In this document: positions 43,845-52,036 of the stretch, in pieces
Numbering within the stretch: position 1 is the stretch's first letter
Layout of the letters: the number at the start of each line of letters is the position of its first letter
NCBI RefSeq assembly: GCF_000328705.1
Contig: NC_019673.1
Span: 868,001 to 932,000, forward strand
Source: Saccharothrix espanaensis DSM 44229
GTDB taxonomy: Bacteria > Actinomycetota > Actinomycetes > Mycobacteriales > Pseudonocardiaceae
Length of the DNA: 64,000 bases
Reading direction: 5' to 3'
Made by a program: the position numbers and the translations under genes
The notes under the pieces: generated by a model
The model's database searches: none
Told to the model about the DNA's origin: nothing
Seen by the model: the letters and a program-made list of their open reading frames with translations, nothing else

Positions 43845-44524
43845 CAGCCGCCCTCCTCTCCGGCCGGCCCGCTCACGGGCACGTCCAGCACCTTGTACCC
43901 CACCACGTTGACCACGCGCGTGCGGTCGAGCAAGCGGTCCGGCCGGGGTGTGCCGTGCGGGTGGATGTGGCCGTGCAGCATCAGCGGCGGGTGCAGCCGG
44001 TGCACGGCGTCGTGCAGGCAGGCGAAGCCACGGTGCGGCGGGTCCGGCTCGTCGCCGCAGCCCAGCGGCGGCGAGTGGGTGAGCAGGACGTCCACGGCCC
44101 GTCCGTCGCGCAGGCCGCGCCACGCCGCCAGCCGGGCCACCCGGCGCACCCGCCGGGCCTGCTGCCGCTCGGTCCACTGGTTGGGGCCGTCGTTGTAGCG
44201 GATCGAGCCGCCCAGGCCGGCGATCCGCAGCCCGGCCACGTCGACCACCCGGCCGTCCGCGTTCACCGCGCCCGCCGGGCCGGGCCAGCGGGACGGGAGG
44301 CCGGCCCGCGTCCACAGGCCGCGCACGTTCGAGTAGCCGCTCAGGTCGACGTCGTGGTTGCCGGGGACGAACACGCACGGCCGGTCCAGCGCCGAGGTGA
44401 GGAACTCCAGGTAGTCGAACGGCAGGTCGCCCGCCGCGACGACCAGGTCGACGTCGTGCCGGCGCACCTGTTCGGTCCACAGCTGCTCGACCACCTCGTC
44501 CGCCACCGCGAGCACCTTCGGCAT
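43844..44524 (-). CDS. Calcineurin-like metallophosphoesterase
   Basis: 226 aa. Metal-site motifs are VVAAGDLPFD (GD), PGNHDVD, LLTHSPP and GHIHPHG. The usual DxH of the first motif reads ADEVVE, so one His ligand is replaced, a variation seen in some actinobacterial members. ATG start with TAGGCT ending 6 nt upstream (leaderless pattern). Coupled to the ParB-like gene; divergent from a DUF2332 gene. Confidence 0.82.
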   Translation of the reverse strand: MPKVLAVADEVVEQLWTEQVRRHDVDLVVAAGDLPFDYLEFLTSALDRPCVFVPGNHDVDLSGYSNVRGLWTRAGLPSRWPGPAGAVNADGRVVDVAGLRIAGLGGSIRYNDGPNQWTERQQARRVRRVARLAAWRGLRDGRAVDVLLTHSPPLGCGDEPDPPHRGFACLHDAVHRLHPPLMLHGHIHPHGTPRPDRLLDRTRVVNVVGYKVLDVPVSGPAGEEGG

Positions 44525-44530
44525 CCGTCG

Positions 44531-44624
44531 AGCCTAAGGCCGGTGACCGCGCGCGACACCTCGTCGGTGAAAGGGTGAAATGCACGTTTCGCCTGCTGCC
44601 GCCCGGCGCGATTCGGACTAGCGT
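44531..44624. promoter_or_regulatory. Divergent leaderless promoters of phosphoesterase and DUF2332 genes
   Basis: Minus-strand TAGGCT (44536-44531) ends 6 nt before the phosphoesterase ATG. Plus-strand TAGCGT (44619-44624) ends 7 nt before the DUF2332 GTG. No Shine-Dalgarno on either side. Confidence 0.45.
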
Positions 44625-44631
44625 CCGGGGT

Positions 44632-45717
44632 GTGCTCGCCGAGATGTTCCTCGACGCGGCTCGCGGCTGTCGGGACCACAGTCCGCTCACCCACACCCTG
44701 CTGGTGTCGGCGGCGGACGATCTGGCGCGCGGCGGCATCACCGCGCAGGTGATGGCGGGTGCGGAGTGCGACCGCAAGGGCACCGTCCCCGGGCTGAGGT
44801 TCGCGAGCGCCCTGCACCGGACGGTGCTGGAGGGCCGCGCGCCGTGCCTGGCCAAGCACTACCCGACCGCGGGCGGCGAGCCGCACCTGGACACGCTGTG
44901 GGACGACGCCCTGCCGGTGCTGCACGAGCACGTGGACGAGCTGCGCGCGCTGGTCAACGCGACCGTCGTGCAGACCAACGAACCCGGCCGCAACGCTCCG
45001 TTGTTCGGCGGCCTGCAGACCGCGACGCACCTGGTCGCCGACGCGGTCGGCCGGCGCACCACGTTCCCGGTGCGGCTGCTGGAGGTGGGCGCGTCCGGCG
45101 GCCTGAACCTGCGCCCGCACCGGATCGCCTACCGGGTGGGCGAGGAGGTCTTCGGCGACGTCGGCAGCCCGTTCGTGCTCGACACCGGGTGGACCGGCCG
45201 CCCCGAGGTGGACCTGTCGCACAACCTGCGGGTGGTGCGCCGGGCGGGCTGCGACCTGAACCCGGTCGACGTGTGCACCGACGACGGCCGGCTGCACCTG
45301 TCGTCGTTCGTGTGGGCGGACCAGCGGTGGCGGTGGGAACGCCTGCAAGCCGCCGTCGGCCTGGCCCAGCTCGACCCGGTGCCGGTGCGGCGGGCGACCG
45401 GGCCGGAGTGGCTGGCCGAGCAGTTGGCGCGGCCGGAGCGGGACGTGCTCACCGTGGTGTGGCACTCGGTGGTGTGGCAGTACGTGTCGCCGGCGGACCG
45501 CGCCATGGGGCGGTCGATCCTGGCCGACGCGGCGGCCCGCGCGACCCCGATGGCACCGCTGGCCCTGCTGGTGTTCGAGCCCAGGCGCACGCACGAGCGG
45601 ACCCGGTACGACTTCCAGCTGCTGCTGAAGCTGTGGCCCAGCGGGATCTCGCTGCGGTTGGGCGCGGGCGCGGGGCACGGCATCCCGTTCGTCTGGCAGA
45701 CCCGGCCCTGGAGCTGA
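44632..45717 (+). CDS. DUF2332 family protein, copy A
   Basis: 361 aa, soluble. Contains a SAM-methyltransferase-like glycine motif, RLLEVGASGGLNL (about 144-156), and the conserved TNEPGRNAPL, VWADQRWRWERL and LTVVWHSVVWQY. DUF2332 has no assigned function. The GTG start is chosen on the -10 spacing. A second, divergent paralogue lies at 48.5 kb, on the other side of corA. Confidence 0.82.
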   Translation: MLAEMFLDAARGCRDHSPLTHTLLVSAADDLARGGITAQVMAGAECDRKGTVPGLRFASALHRTVLEGRAPCLAKHYPTAGGEPHLDTLWDDALPVLHEHVDELRALVNATVVQTNEPGRNAPLFGGLQTATHLVADAVGRRTTFPVRLLEVGASGGLNLRPHRIAYRVGEEVFGDVGSPFVLDTGWTGRPEVDLSHNLRVVRRAGCDLNPVDVCTDDGRLHLSSFVWADQRWRWERLQAAVGLAQLDPVPVRRATGPEWLAEQLARPERDVLTVVWHSVVWQYVSPADRAMGRSILADAAARATPMAPLALLVFEPRRTHERTRYDFQLLLKLWPSGISLRLGAGAGHGIPFVWQTRPWS

Positions 45718-45721
45718 GGGG

Positions 45722-46318
45722 TCAGGTGGTGCGGCTCGGGCGCAGGGCAGTGGGCGGGACGTGAACCCACGCGGGTTCATCGACTTCCTTGCACACCACG
45801 CGCACCGGGCGGTAGTCGGTCGTTCGGATTCCCCGGTAGCCGTGGCGCACGACCGCCCGGTGCACCACGTCGGACACCATCACCACCAGGTCCGCTTCCG
45901 GGGTCGCGTGCTGCGCCTCGTACAGGGGAGCGCTGTCCACCAGGCGGCACGCGGTGTTGAGGTCCGCGCCCACCCAGCCGTACGGGTCGCGCACGAGCTC
46001 GCCCGCGTGCACCGCCATCCGCAGCCGGATCCGCTCCGCGACGCCGAGCAGTTCCGCGCCCAGCAACGGGACCAGCGGCTCCAGAACGTCTACTTTGGAC
46101 ACTGTGGGCGGCACGAGCACGATGAGCCCGTCGCCCCGGTCCTCGGTGACGAGCCGCCGCCGGGGCACCCCGGCGGCCCGGAAAGCCCGTCGCACCACGG
46201 TGTGCAGCGCCGCCCGCGCCCGTACCTGCGCGCGGTTGTCACGTCTGCCGTAGCCGGCGATGTCGAACACGACGACCGTCCGGTGCAGCGGACGGCTCGG
46301 CGCCAGTCTGGTGTTCAT
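45722..46318 (-). CDS. Class III nucleotide cyclase-homology protein
   Basis: 198 aa. VVVFDIAGYG (metal-Asp region), a central EDRGDGLIVLVPP (beta2-beta3 hairpin, GDG) and VRDPYGWVGADLNTACRLVD (WVG...N...R region) follow the adenylate/guanylate cyclase pattern. The N-terminal second metal Asp is not certain, so activity is open. ATG 46318 has GGAGGTGGGG upstream. That site lies in a perfect hairpin stem. Likely in one transcript with corA and a small membrane protein. Confidence 0.72.
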   Translation of the reverse strand: MNTRLAPSRPLHRTVVVFDIAGYGRRDNRAQVRARAALHTVVRRAFRAAGVPRRRLVTEDRGDGLIVLVPPTVSKVDVLEPLVPLLGAELLGVAERIRLRMAVHAGELVRDPYGWVGADLNTACRLVDSAPLYEAQHATPEADLVVMVSDVVHRAVVRHGYRGIRTTDYRPVRVVCKEVDEPAWVHVPPTALRPSRTT

Positions 46319-46322
46319 CGGT

Positions 46323-46347
46323 CCCCACCTCCGCACTGGAGGTGGGG
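46323..46347 (-). promoter_or_regulatory. Hairpin that buries the cyclase-gene ribosome binding site
   Basis: In the mRNA, CCCCACCTCC pairs perfectly with GGAGGTGGGG (10 bp, 5-nt loop AGTGC). The 3' arm is the Shine-Dalgarno sequence, ending 4 nt before the ATG. It could restrict translation, or attenuate transcription of the downstream gene. Confidence 0.6.
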
Positions 46348-46366
46348 CGCGGGGGAGTGATCTCCC

Positions 46367-46462
46367 CTAGTTCCCGGTGGCGATCAGCAGGGTGACCGTG
46401 GTCAGCCAGCCGATCAGGAAGGCGAGGATCCAGAACCGGAGGTTGGTCAGCATTCTGGTCAT
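46367..46462 (-). CDS. Candidate 31-aa single-pass membrane protein
   Basis: Translation: MTRMLTNLRFWILAFLIGWL, followed by TTVTLLIATGN. One hydrophobic helix with a positively charged N-terminus (inside). It lies 37 bp after the corA stop and before the cyclase gene, on the same strand. No strong ribosome site is seen. It could be a regulator of CorA, like other small transporter partners, but this is inference. Confidence 0.45.
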   Translation of the reverse strand: MTRMLTNLRFWILAFLIGWLTTVTLLIATGN

Positions 46463-46499
46463 GGTCGGGACGTCCCGTCGGGTCGGGGTGGACTGGGGG

Positions 46500-47582
46500 C
46501 TACAGCCAGCGGTTCCGACGGAATATTCGGTACAGGGTGAGGCAGGCGACCAGGATTATGGTGATCACCATGGGGTAGCCGTAGCGCCAGTGCAGCTCCG
46601 GCATGAAGTCGAAGTTCATCCCGTACACGCCGACGACCATGGTCGGCACGGAGATGATCGCCACCCAGGACGAGATCTTGCGCATGTCCGAGTTCTGCTG
46701 GAGCGTGATCTTGGCGAGCGTCGCGTCGACCAGCGTGGTCAGCAGCTCGTCGAAGTTCATCACCCGCTCGGAGACCTCGGTGAGGTGGTCGTCGACGTCG
46801 CGGAAGTACGACCGGACCTGCTCCGGGATCAGCGGCGTGTAGCCCTCGGCGAGCCGGCGCAGCGGCACGGCCAGCGGCATCACCGCCCGGCGCAGCTCCA
46901 GCACCTCGCGCTTCATCAGGTAGATCTGGTCGGCGCTGATCCGGCTGCGCGGCGCGAACACCAGCGCTTCCATCTGGTCGATGTCGTCCTCGATGTGGTC
47001 GGTCACCTCGAGGTAGTTGTCCACGACGTGGTCGGCGATCGAGTACAGCACCGCGGCCGGGCCGACCCGCAGCTTCTCGGCGTCCGACTCCAGTTCGCGG
47101 CGCACCGCGGCGAGCCCGGAGTGGTTGCCGTGCCGGACCGTGACCACGAAGTCGCGGCCCAGGAAGACCATGATCTCGCCGCTCTCCACGATCTCGTTGG
47201 CCGTGTCGGGGGACGCGTTCTGCACGTACCGCACGGTCTTGAGCACCATGAACAGCGTGTTGTCGTACCGCTCCAGCTTCGGCCGCTGGTGGGCGTGCAC
47301 CGCGTCCTCGACGGCCAGCTCGTGCAGCCCGAACGTCTCCGCGACGCCCTGGATCTGCTCCTCGTCCGGCTCGTGCAGGCCGATCCAGACGAACCCGTCG
47401 CCACGCCGGCGCACCTCGTCCACGGCGTCGGTGTGCGACCACCGGCCGGACAGGCGCTCGCCGTCGACGTAGACGCCGCAGTCCACCACGTACGCCGACA
47501 GCGGCACCGGGATCGGGACCGAAGGGCGGTCGCGGTCGGGCACGCGGGCTCTCCGGCCGCCGAGCGAGGGCAAGCTGGGCAC
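46500..47582 (-). CDS. corA: CorA-family Mg2+/Co2+ channel
   Basis: 360 aa. A large cytoplasmic N-terminal domain, a long stalk helix (about 230-300) and two C-terminal membrane helices. The signature YGMNFDFMPEL (about 315-325) is the GMN selectivity filter. GTG 47582 (VPSLPSLGGRRARV) has GGAGG 4 nt upstream. Position after lpqY-sugABC matches mycobacterial Rv1239c. Ends RRNRWL. Confidence 0.93.
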   Translation of the reverse strand: MPSLPSLGGRRARVPDRDRPSVPIPVPLSAYVVDCGVYVDGERLSGRWSHTDAVDEVRRRGDGFVWIGLHEPDEEQIQGVAETFGLHELAVEDAVHAHQRPKLERYDNTLFMVLKTVRYVQNASPDTANEIVESGEIMVFLGRDFVVTVRHGNHSGLAAVRRELESDAEKLRVGPAAVLYSIADHVVDNYLEVTDHIEDDIDQMEALVFAPRSRISADQIYLMKREVLELRRAVMPLAVPLRRLAEGYTPLIPEQVRSYFRDVDDHLTEVSERVMNFDELLTTLVDATLAKITLQQNSDMRKISSWVAIISVPTMVVGVYGMNFDFMPELHWRYGYPMVITIILVACLTLYRIFRRNRWL

Positions 47583-47877
47583 GGGTCCTCCAGACAGGGA
47601 GCGTCGACTCGCGGAACAAGATGACGACGGCACGTCCCCGACCGGACAGCACTGGGCCTAGCTGTGGGAAGCCGACCCTCCGCGGAGGACGCGCGAGGTA
47701 CTCGCAGGATGGGGATCGTTGCTCATCGGCAGCCCTCACCTCCTCGGGTCGGTCGTCCGCGGCGGTGGAGTCGCTCACAGACCAGTTGCCGAGGGTACTC
47801 CTCCCGAGTTCACACTGTCGTCCCGGTCGTGGGGTGCTCGATCACAGACCCCCACCACGAGCCAACGGAGGCGTGCG

Positions 47878-48384
47878 GTGCAGTTCGGGCGTTATTACGA
47901 GGAGTTCGAGGTCGGCGCGGTCTACAAGCACTGGCCCGGGAAGACGGTCACCGAGTACGACGACCACCTGTTCTGCCTGCTGACGATGAACCACCACCCG
48001 CTGCACCTGGACGCGCACTACGCGGCGGAGACCACCGACTTCGGCAAGAACGTGGTGGTCGGCAACTACGTCTACTCGCTGCTGCTGGGCATGTCGGTGC
48101 CGGACGTGTCGGGCAAGGCCATCGCGAACCTGGAGGTGGAGTCGCTCAAGCACATCAAGCCCACCTTCCACGGCGACACCATCTACGGTGAGACCGAGGT
48201 GCTCGACAAGACCCCGTCGAAGTCGAAGGACGACCGGGGTGTGGTCTACGTCGAGACCCGCGGGTACAAGCAGGACGGCACGGTCGTCTGCGTGTTCCGC
48301 CGCAAGGTGATGGTGCCCAAGCGCTCGTACGGCGACAGCCGCGGCGGCGAGCAGCCGGGCCGACCCGAGCCGGTCACCGGCTGA
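47878..48384 (+). CDS. MaoC-family dehydratase (mesaconyl-CoA hydratase-like)
   Basis: A 168-aa hot-dog hydratase: VQFGRYYEEFEVGAVYKHWP, LLTMNHHPLHLDAHYA (hydratase motif with catalytic Asp/His region), FGKNVVVGNYVYSLLLGMSV. The N-terminal half is very close in pattern to the MaoC protein next to ccr/meaA in Streptomyces (from memory), which hydrates mesaconyl-CoA. GTG 47878 has CGGAGGCG 4 nt upstream. The likely partners (CoA lyase, acyl-CoA dehydrogenase) lie 13-16 kb away in this window. Confidence 0.87.
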   Translation: MQFGRYYEEFEVGAVYKHWPGKTVTEYDDHLFCLLTMNHHPLHLDAHYAAETTDFGKNVVVGNYVYSLLLGMSVPDVSGKAIANLEVESLKHIKPTFHGDTIYGETEVLDKTPSKSKDDRGVVYVETRGYKQDGTVVCVFRRKVMVPKRSYGDSRGGEQPGRPEPVTG

Positions 48385-48457
48385 GCCGGGGGAGGATGGC
48401 GGTCGACCGGTCCGCGCGAACGGCCGCCGGGGGTCCGACGAAGGACGAAGGAGTGAC

Positions 48458-49537
48458 GTGACTGCCCTGGACCTGGTGCGGCGGCGACTGTCCCGGTTCG
48501 CCGAGCTGGAGGCGCCGGGCGTCTCGCCGCTCTACGAACACCTGGCCGGGCACGCCGCCGCCGACCCGGAGGTCGCCGGGCTGCTGACCGCCGCCCCGGA
48601 GCGCTTCGCGCACGCGACGCTGTTCCTGGCGGCGGCGCACCGGCTGGTGCAGGCCGAGCCGTTCCACGAGCTGTCGAACTACTACCCGTCGCTGGGCGGC
48701 ACCTTCGGCGCGGACGAGCGCACCTGGCCGTTGTTCCGGGAGTTCGTGCTGGAGCGGGCCGACCGGATGCGGGCGCTGATCGCGGCCCGGTCGACCCAGA
48801 CCAACGAGGTGCGCCGGGCGGCGCTGCTGTACCCGGCGGTGGCCATGGTGAAGGGCCCGGTCGGGCTGCTGGAGGTCGGCTGCTCCGCGGGCCTGCTGCT
48901 CGGGCTCGACCAGTACGGCTACCGGTACCAGACCGAGCAGGCCGGGCAGGTGGCCGCGGGCCCGGCGAAGGCCGCGCTCGGGCTGCACTGCGCGCTCGAA
49001 CTCGCGCCCGGCGCGGAACTGCCCAAGATCCCCAAGGCGGTCAAGGTGGCGGCGAAGGTCGGGTTGGACCGCGCGCCCGCCGACCTCACCGACGAGGACA
49101 GCTACGCGTGGCTGGAGGCGTGCGTGTGGGCCGACCAGCCCGAACGGCTCCGGCTGTTCGGCGTGGCCGCCACCGTGCAGCGCAAGTCGCCGCCGACGTT
49201 CGTGGCCGGCGACGCCGTGGACGACCTCGCCGCGGCCGCCGCGCAGGTGCCCGCCGACCTGCCGCTGGTGGTCGTGACCAGCAACGTGCTGCCGTACGTG
49301 CCGGGCGGGGAGTTCGTGCGCGCGCTGCGGGCGCTGGACCGGCCGGCCTGGTGGGTCAGCCACGAGAGCTACGCGGCCGGGCTGGAGCACGTGCTGCCCG
49401 GCCGGGAGGACCTCGAGCAGGGCGACACCGCGTTCGGCGTGCTCGGGCTGGTCCGGTTCGAGGGCGGCGAGGTGGTGTCGGCCAAGGCCCTCGCCAAGAC
49501 CGCCCTGCACGGCCAGCGGCTGGTCTGGCTGCCCTGA
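48458..49537 (+). CDS. DUF2332 family protein, copy B
   Basis: 359 aa. Shows the same SAM-site-like element (GLLEVGCSAGLLLGL), STQTNEVRRAALLYPA and WADQPERLRLF as copy A at 44.6 kb, with different N-termini. GTG start has GAAGGAG 3-5 nt upstream. Function unknown. Starts 73 bp after the MaoC gene, so it may be co-transcribed. Confidence 0.82.
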   Translation: MTALDLVRRRLSRFAELEAPGVSPLYEHLAGHAAADPEVAGLLTAAPERFAHATLFLAAAHRLVQAEPFHELSNYYPSLGGTFGADERTWPLFREFVLERADRMRALIAARSTQTNEVRRAALLYPAVAMVKGPVGLLEVGCSAGLLLGLDQYGYRYQTEQAGQVAAGPAKAALGLHCALELAPGAELPKIPKAVKVAAKVGLDRAPADLTDEDSYAWLEACVWADQPERLRLFGVAATVQRKSPPTFVAGDAVDDLAAAAAQVPADLPLVVVTSNVLPYVPGGEFVRALRALDRPAWWVSHESYAAGLEHVLPGREDLEQGDTAFGVLGLVRFEGGEVVSAKALAKTALHGQRLVWLP

Positions 49538-50303
49538 CCCCGGACCGCGACGGGCGGGCCGGCCGTGGCCCGGACGGGTGATCTCTCCGCTTGAATGCGG
49601 TTCCGCGCCGTGGGGCGGGGAGTCCGGGCGGCCGGTGCGGCATGGCGGTGGGTGATCGTTCCGGGGCGGCCCGCACGTTCGGGGAGCGCCCGGTCGGGGC
49701 TGCCGCCGGCGGACCGGTCGCACGCGGCGTCACCTGCCCCGATCGGACGAAGTCGAGCGCGTGCGCGGGTGCTGTTCCGGGCCCCGGAAGGCCATCCGGG
49801 GCCGCGGACGAGCGGAAGTGTGTCCAAGATCGCAGCCCGCTCCAAGTGGGGTCCCGCGGTGCCGTCCCCCGCTCGGAGCGCACCCGATCGCACCAGGCAG
49901 GCCTGGTCGCGGACCCCCTGTGCCGCCGGTTGGGTGACGTTCCCTATCGACGTAGCGATGGTCACGGAGAGTCGGGTTCCGGCCCGAAATCGGCGGCCGC
50001 CGGCCCGGACCTCCCCCGCTCCGGGCCCGACTCGTCCACCCGGTACCAGGCACCGTCCCTCACCTGGGGGATTCGTCCTCCGCACGAGTAGTAGTCGCCC
50101 GATCGAGTCAGGGGCGACACCGCCAACACAGCGGATCAAGCGGTCACGTTCGGCCGTCACAGTCACCCGCTGTAGTCACACCGGAACGGCGGTGCTGGTC
50201 GCTACCCCAGGTGCGGTACAAAACTCCCAAGGTGCCGCGCCGTGCGGTACAACGGTTTTCACTGGCGCCACAAGGGTGCGGGTAGCGAACGGGGTTGATC
50301 ACC
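49538..50303. other. 766-bp gene-free region
   Basis: ORFs here have unnatural composition and are rejected. An 11-bp direct repeat, GTGCGGTACAA (50211-50221 and 50242-50252, 31 bp apart), lies upstream of the small protein at 50304 and may be an operator. Nothing else recognised. Confidence 0.5.
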
Positions 50304-50462
50304 GTGAATCTGAAGAAGATTCTCACTTTCGCCGGGGTCGGCTTGGTCCTGTTCTTCCTGATCGCGGAACCCCAGCAGGCGGCTCAGCTCGTCCAGAACG
50401 TGCTGAACACGCTGAAGGGAGCCGCTGAGGCGCTCATCACCTTCGTGAAACAATTGTTCTGA
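50304..50462 (+). CDS. Small membrane-anchored protein
   Basis: 52 aa: VNLKKILTFAGVGLVLFFLI then an amphipathic C-terminal part (AEPQQAAQLVQNVLNTLKGA... FVKQLF). One N-terminal membrane helix. GTG start. Similar short proteins with an NLKK...FFLI start occur widely in high-GC actinobacteria (recollection). It is 43 bp upstream of a PH-domain membrane protein gene and probably in its operon. Confidence 0.7.
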   Translation: MNLKKILTFAGVGLVLFFLIAEPQQAAQLVQNVLNTLKGAAEALITFVKQLF

Positions 50463-50505
50463 GTCGCCCGGCTCCTCTCCCCCGGCGAAGGGTCAGGTCT
50501 GAGGC

Positions 50506-51066
50506 ATGTTCGCACCACGAGACCCCGACGAGTACCTGCTCCCCACGGAGCGTCGGGTCATCCGGGTCCGCAGGCACTGGAGCAGTCTGCTCTGGGATCT
50601 CCTGGAGGCGGCGGCCCTGCTGGCCGGCGCCATGATGATCTCCTACCTGCTGCCCGACAACGCCGGCGTGGTCCAGAACATCCTCTGGTACGCGGCGCTG
50701 TTCGTGCTGCTCAGGCTGGCGTACTTCGTCATGGAGTGGTGGGTGGAGCGGATCGTCGTCACCGACAAGAGGTTCATGATCTCGTCGGGGGTCTTCGAGA
50801 CCAAGGTGGCCATGATGCCGATCAGCAAGGTCACCGACCTCACCTACGAGCGGACGGTGCTGGGGCGCATGTTCGGCTTCGGCACCCTGGTCGTGGAGTC
50901 GGCGGGGCAGATCCAGGCGCTCAACCGGATCGAGTTCCTGCCGAACCCCGAAGAGGTGTACGACGCCATCTCGGAGTTGACCTTCGGCGACAAGAAGGCG
51001 CAGGCCGAGCGGTTCTCGATGATCAAGGCGCAGCGGGCGGCGCGCGGGAAGAAGATGGTGCCGTAG
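50506..51066 (+). CDS. Bacterial PH (bPH2/YdbS-like) domain membrane protein
   Basis: 186 aa. Two membrane helices (about 30-50 and 58-78) are followed by the PH-like domain VVTDKRFMISSGVFETKVAM, MPISKVTDLTYERTVLGRM, FGFGTLVVESAGQ (about 85-150). The C-terminus is basic. Function unknown; likely membrane-surface scaffold. Confidence 0.87.
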   Translation: MFAPRDPDEYLLPTERRVIRVRRHWSSLLWDLLEAAALLAGAMMISYLLPDNAGVVQNILWYAALFVLLRLAYFVMEWWVERIVVTDKRFMISSGVFETKVAMMPISKVTDLTYERTVLGRMFGFGTLVVESAGQIQALNRIEFLPNPEEVYDAISELTFGDKKAQAERFSMIKAQRAARGKKMVP

Positions 51067-51080
51067 GTCAGACTGGGCGG

Positions 51081-51938
51081 GTGCGCATCGACCTGCACAC
51101 CCACTCGACCGAGTCCGACGGCACGGACACGCCCGCGGAACTGGTGGCCGCCGCGGCGGCCACCGGTCTGTCCGCCGTCGCGCTGACCGACCACGACACC
51201 GCCGCCGGCTGGGCGGAGGCGGCCGACGCGCTGCCCCCGGGCCTGCGGCTGGTGCGCGGCGCGGAGCTGTCCTGCGCGTCGGACGACGGTCGAGGCAGGG
51301 TCATCACCGTCCACCTGCTCGCCTACCTCTACGACCCCACCTCGCCCGCCCTGGTCGAGGAGCAGCTGCGGCTGCGCTCCGAACGACGGCACCGGCTGCG
51401 CCGGATGGCGGTGCGGATGGTCGAGGACGGCTTCCCCATCGACCCCGACGAGCTGATGGCGGCGATGCCCGCCGACGCGCCCGCCGGCCGCCCGCACCTG
51501 GCCATGGCGCTGATCAGGGCCGGTGTGGTGACCAGCGTGGACGAGGCGTTCGCCCGGTACCTGACCGGCGGGCGGTACTACGTGCCGCGCACCGACACCC
51601 CGGTCGCGCGGGCCATCGAGATGATCACCGAGGCGGGCGGGGTCACCGTGCTCGCCCACCCGTTCGCCTCCTCGCGCGGACCGATCGTGTCCGACGGGGT
51701 GGTGGCCGACCTCGCGGACCTCGGGCTGGCCGGCGTCGAGGTCGACCACCCCGACCACGACCCGGCGACCCGGGCGCGGCTGCGCGGGCTCGCGGGCGAG
51801 CTGGGACTGCTCACGACGGGCTCCTCGGACTACCACGGCACCAACAAAACCGTGCGGATCGGTGCCGAGACCACATCACCCGACGTGCTGGACGCGATCG
51901 CCGACCGGGCGACCGGGTGCAAGGTGCTGGTCGGTTAG
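51081..51938 (+). CDS. PHP-domain metal-dependent phosphohydrolase
   Basis: 285 aa with four PHP motifs: LHTHSTESDGT (start), LTDHDTAAG, VTVLAHPFAS and GSSDYHG. Probably a phosphoesterase on nucleotides or short oligonucleotides (RNase AM/YciV-like). GTG 51081 starts 14 bp after the PH-domain gene. Confidence 0.9.
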   Translation: MRIDLHTHSTESDGTDTPAELVAAAAATGLSAVALTDHDTAAGWAEAADALPPGLRLVRGAELSCASDDGRGRVITVHLLAYLYDPTSPALVEEQLRLRSERRHRLRRMAVRMVEDGFPIDPDELMAAMPADAPAGRPHLAMALIRAGVVTSVDEAFARYLTGGRYYVPRTDTPVARAIEMITEAGGVTVLAHPFASSRGPIVSDGVVADLADLGLAGVEVDHPDHDPATRARLRGLAGELGLLTTGSSDYHGTNKTVRIGAETTSPDVLDAIADRATGCKVLVG

Positions 51939-52036
51939 GCCGACCGTGCCGGAGCGCTGCGCCGACCGTGTGAAGGGCCGCTGCGCCGTGCGCGGGCAGT
52001 GCCGGGACTGTCGGTCCACCTCGGTAGTTTGGTGTC

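Noticed and set aside
47583-47877. Mg2+ riboswitch upstream of corA
   Set aside because: The region was read for a conserved aptamer-like structure and none could be supported by eye; the gene has a normal ribosome site.
49538-50303. Several overlapping ORFs in the 50-kb gap
   Set aside because: No domain, no ribosome site and skewed composition in every frame; treated as gene-free.
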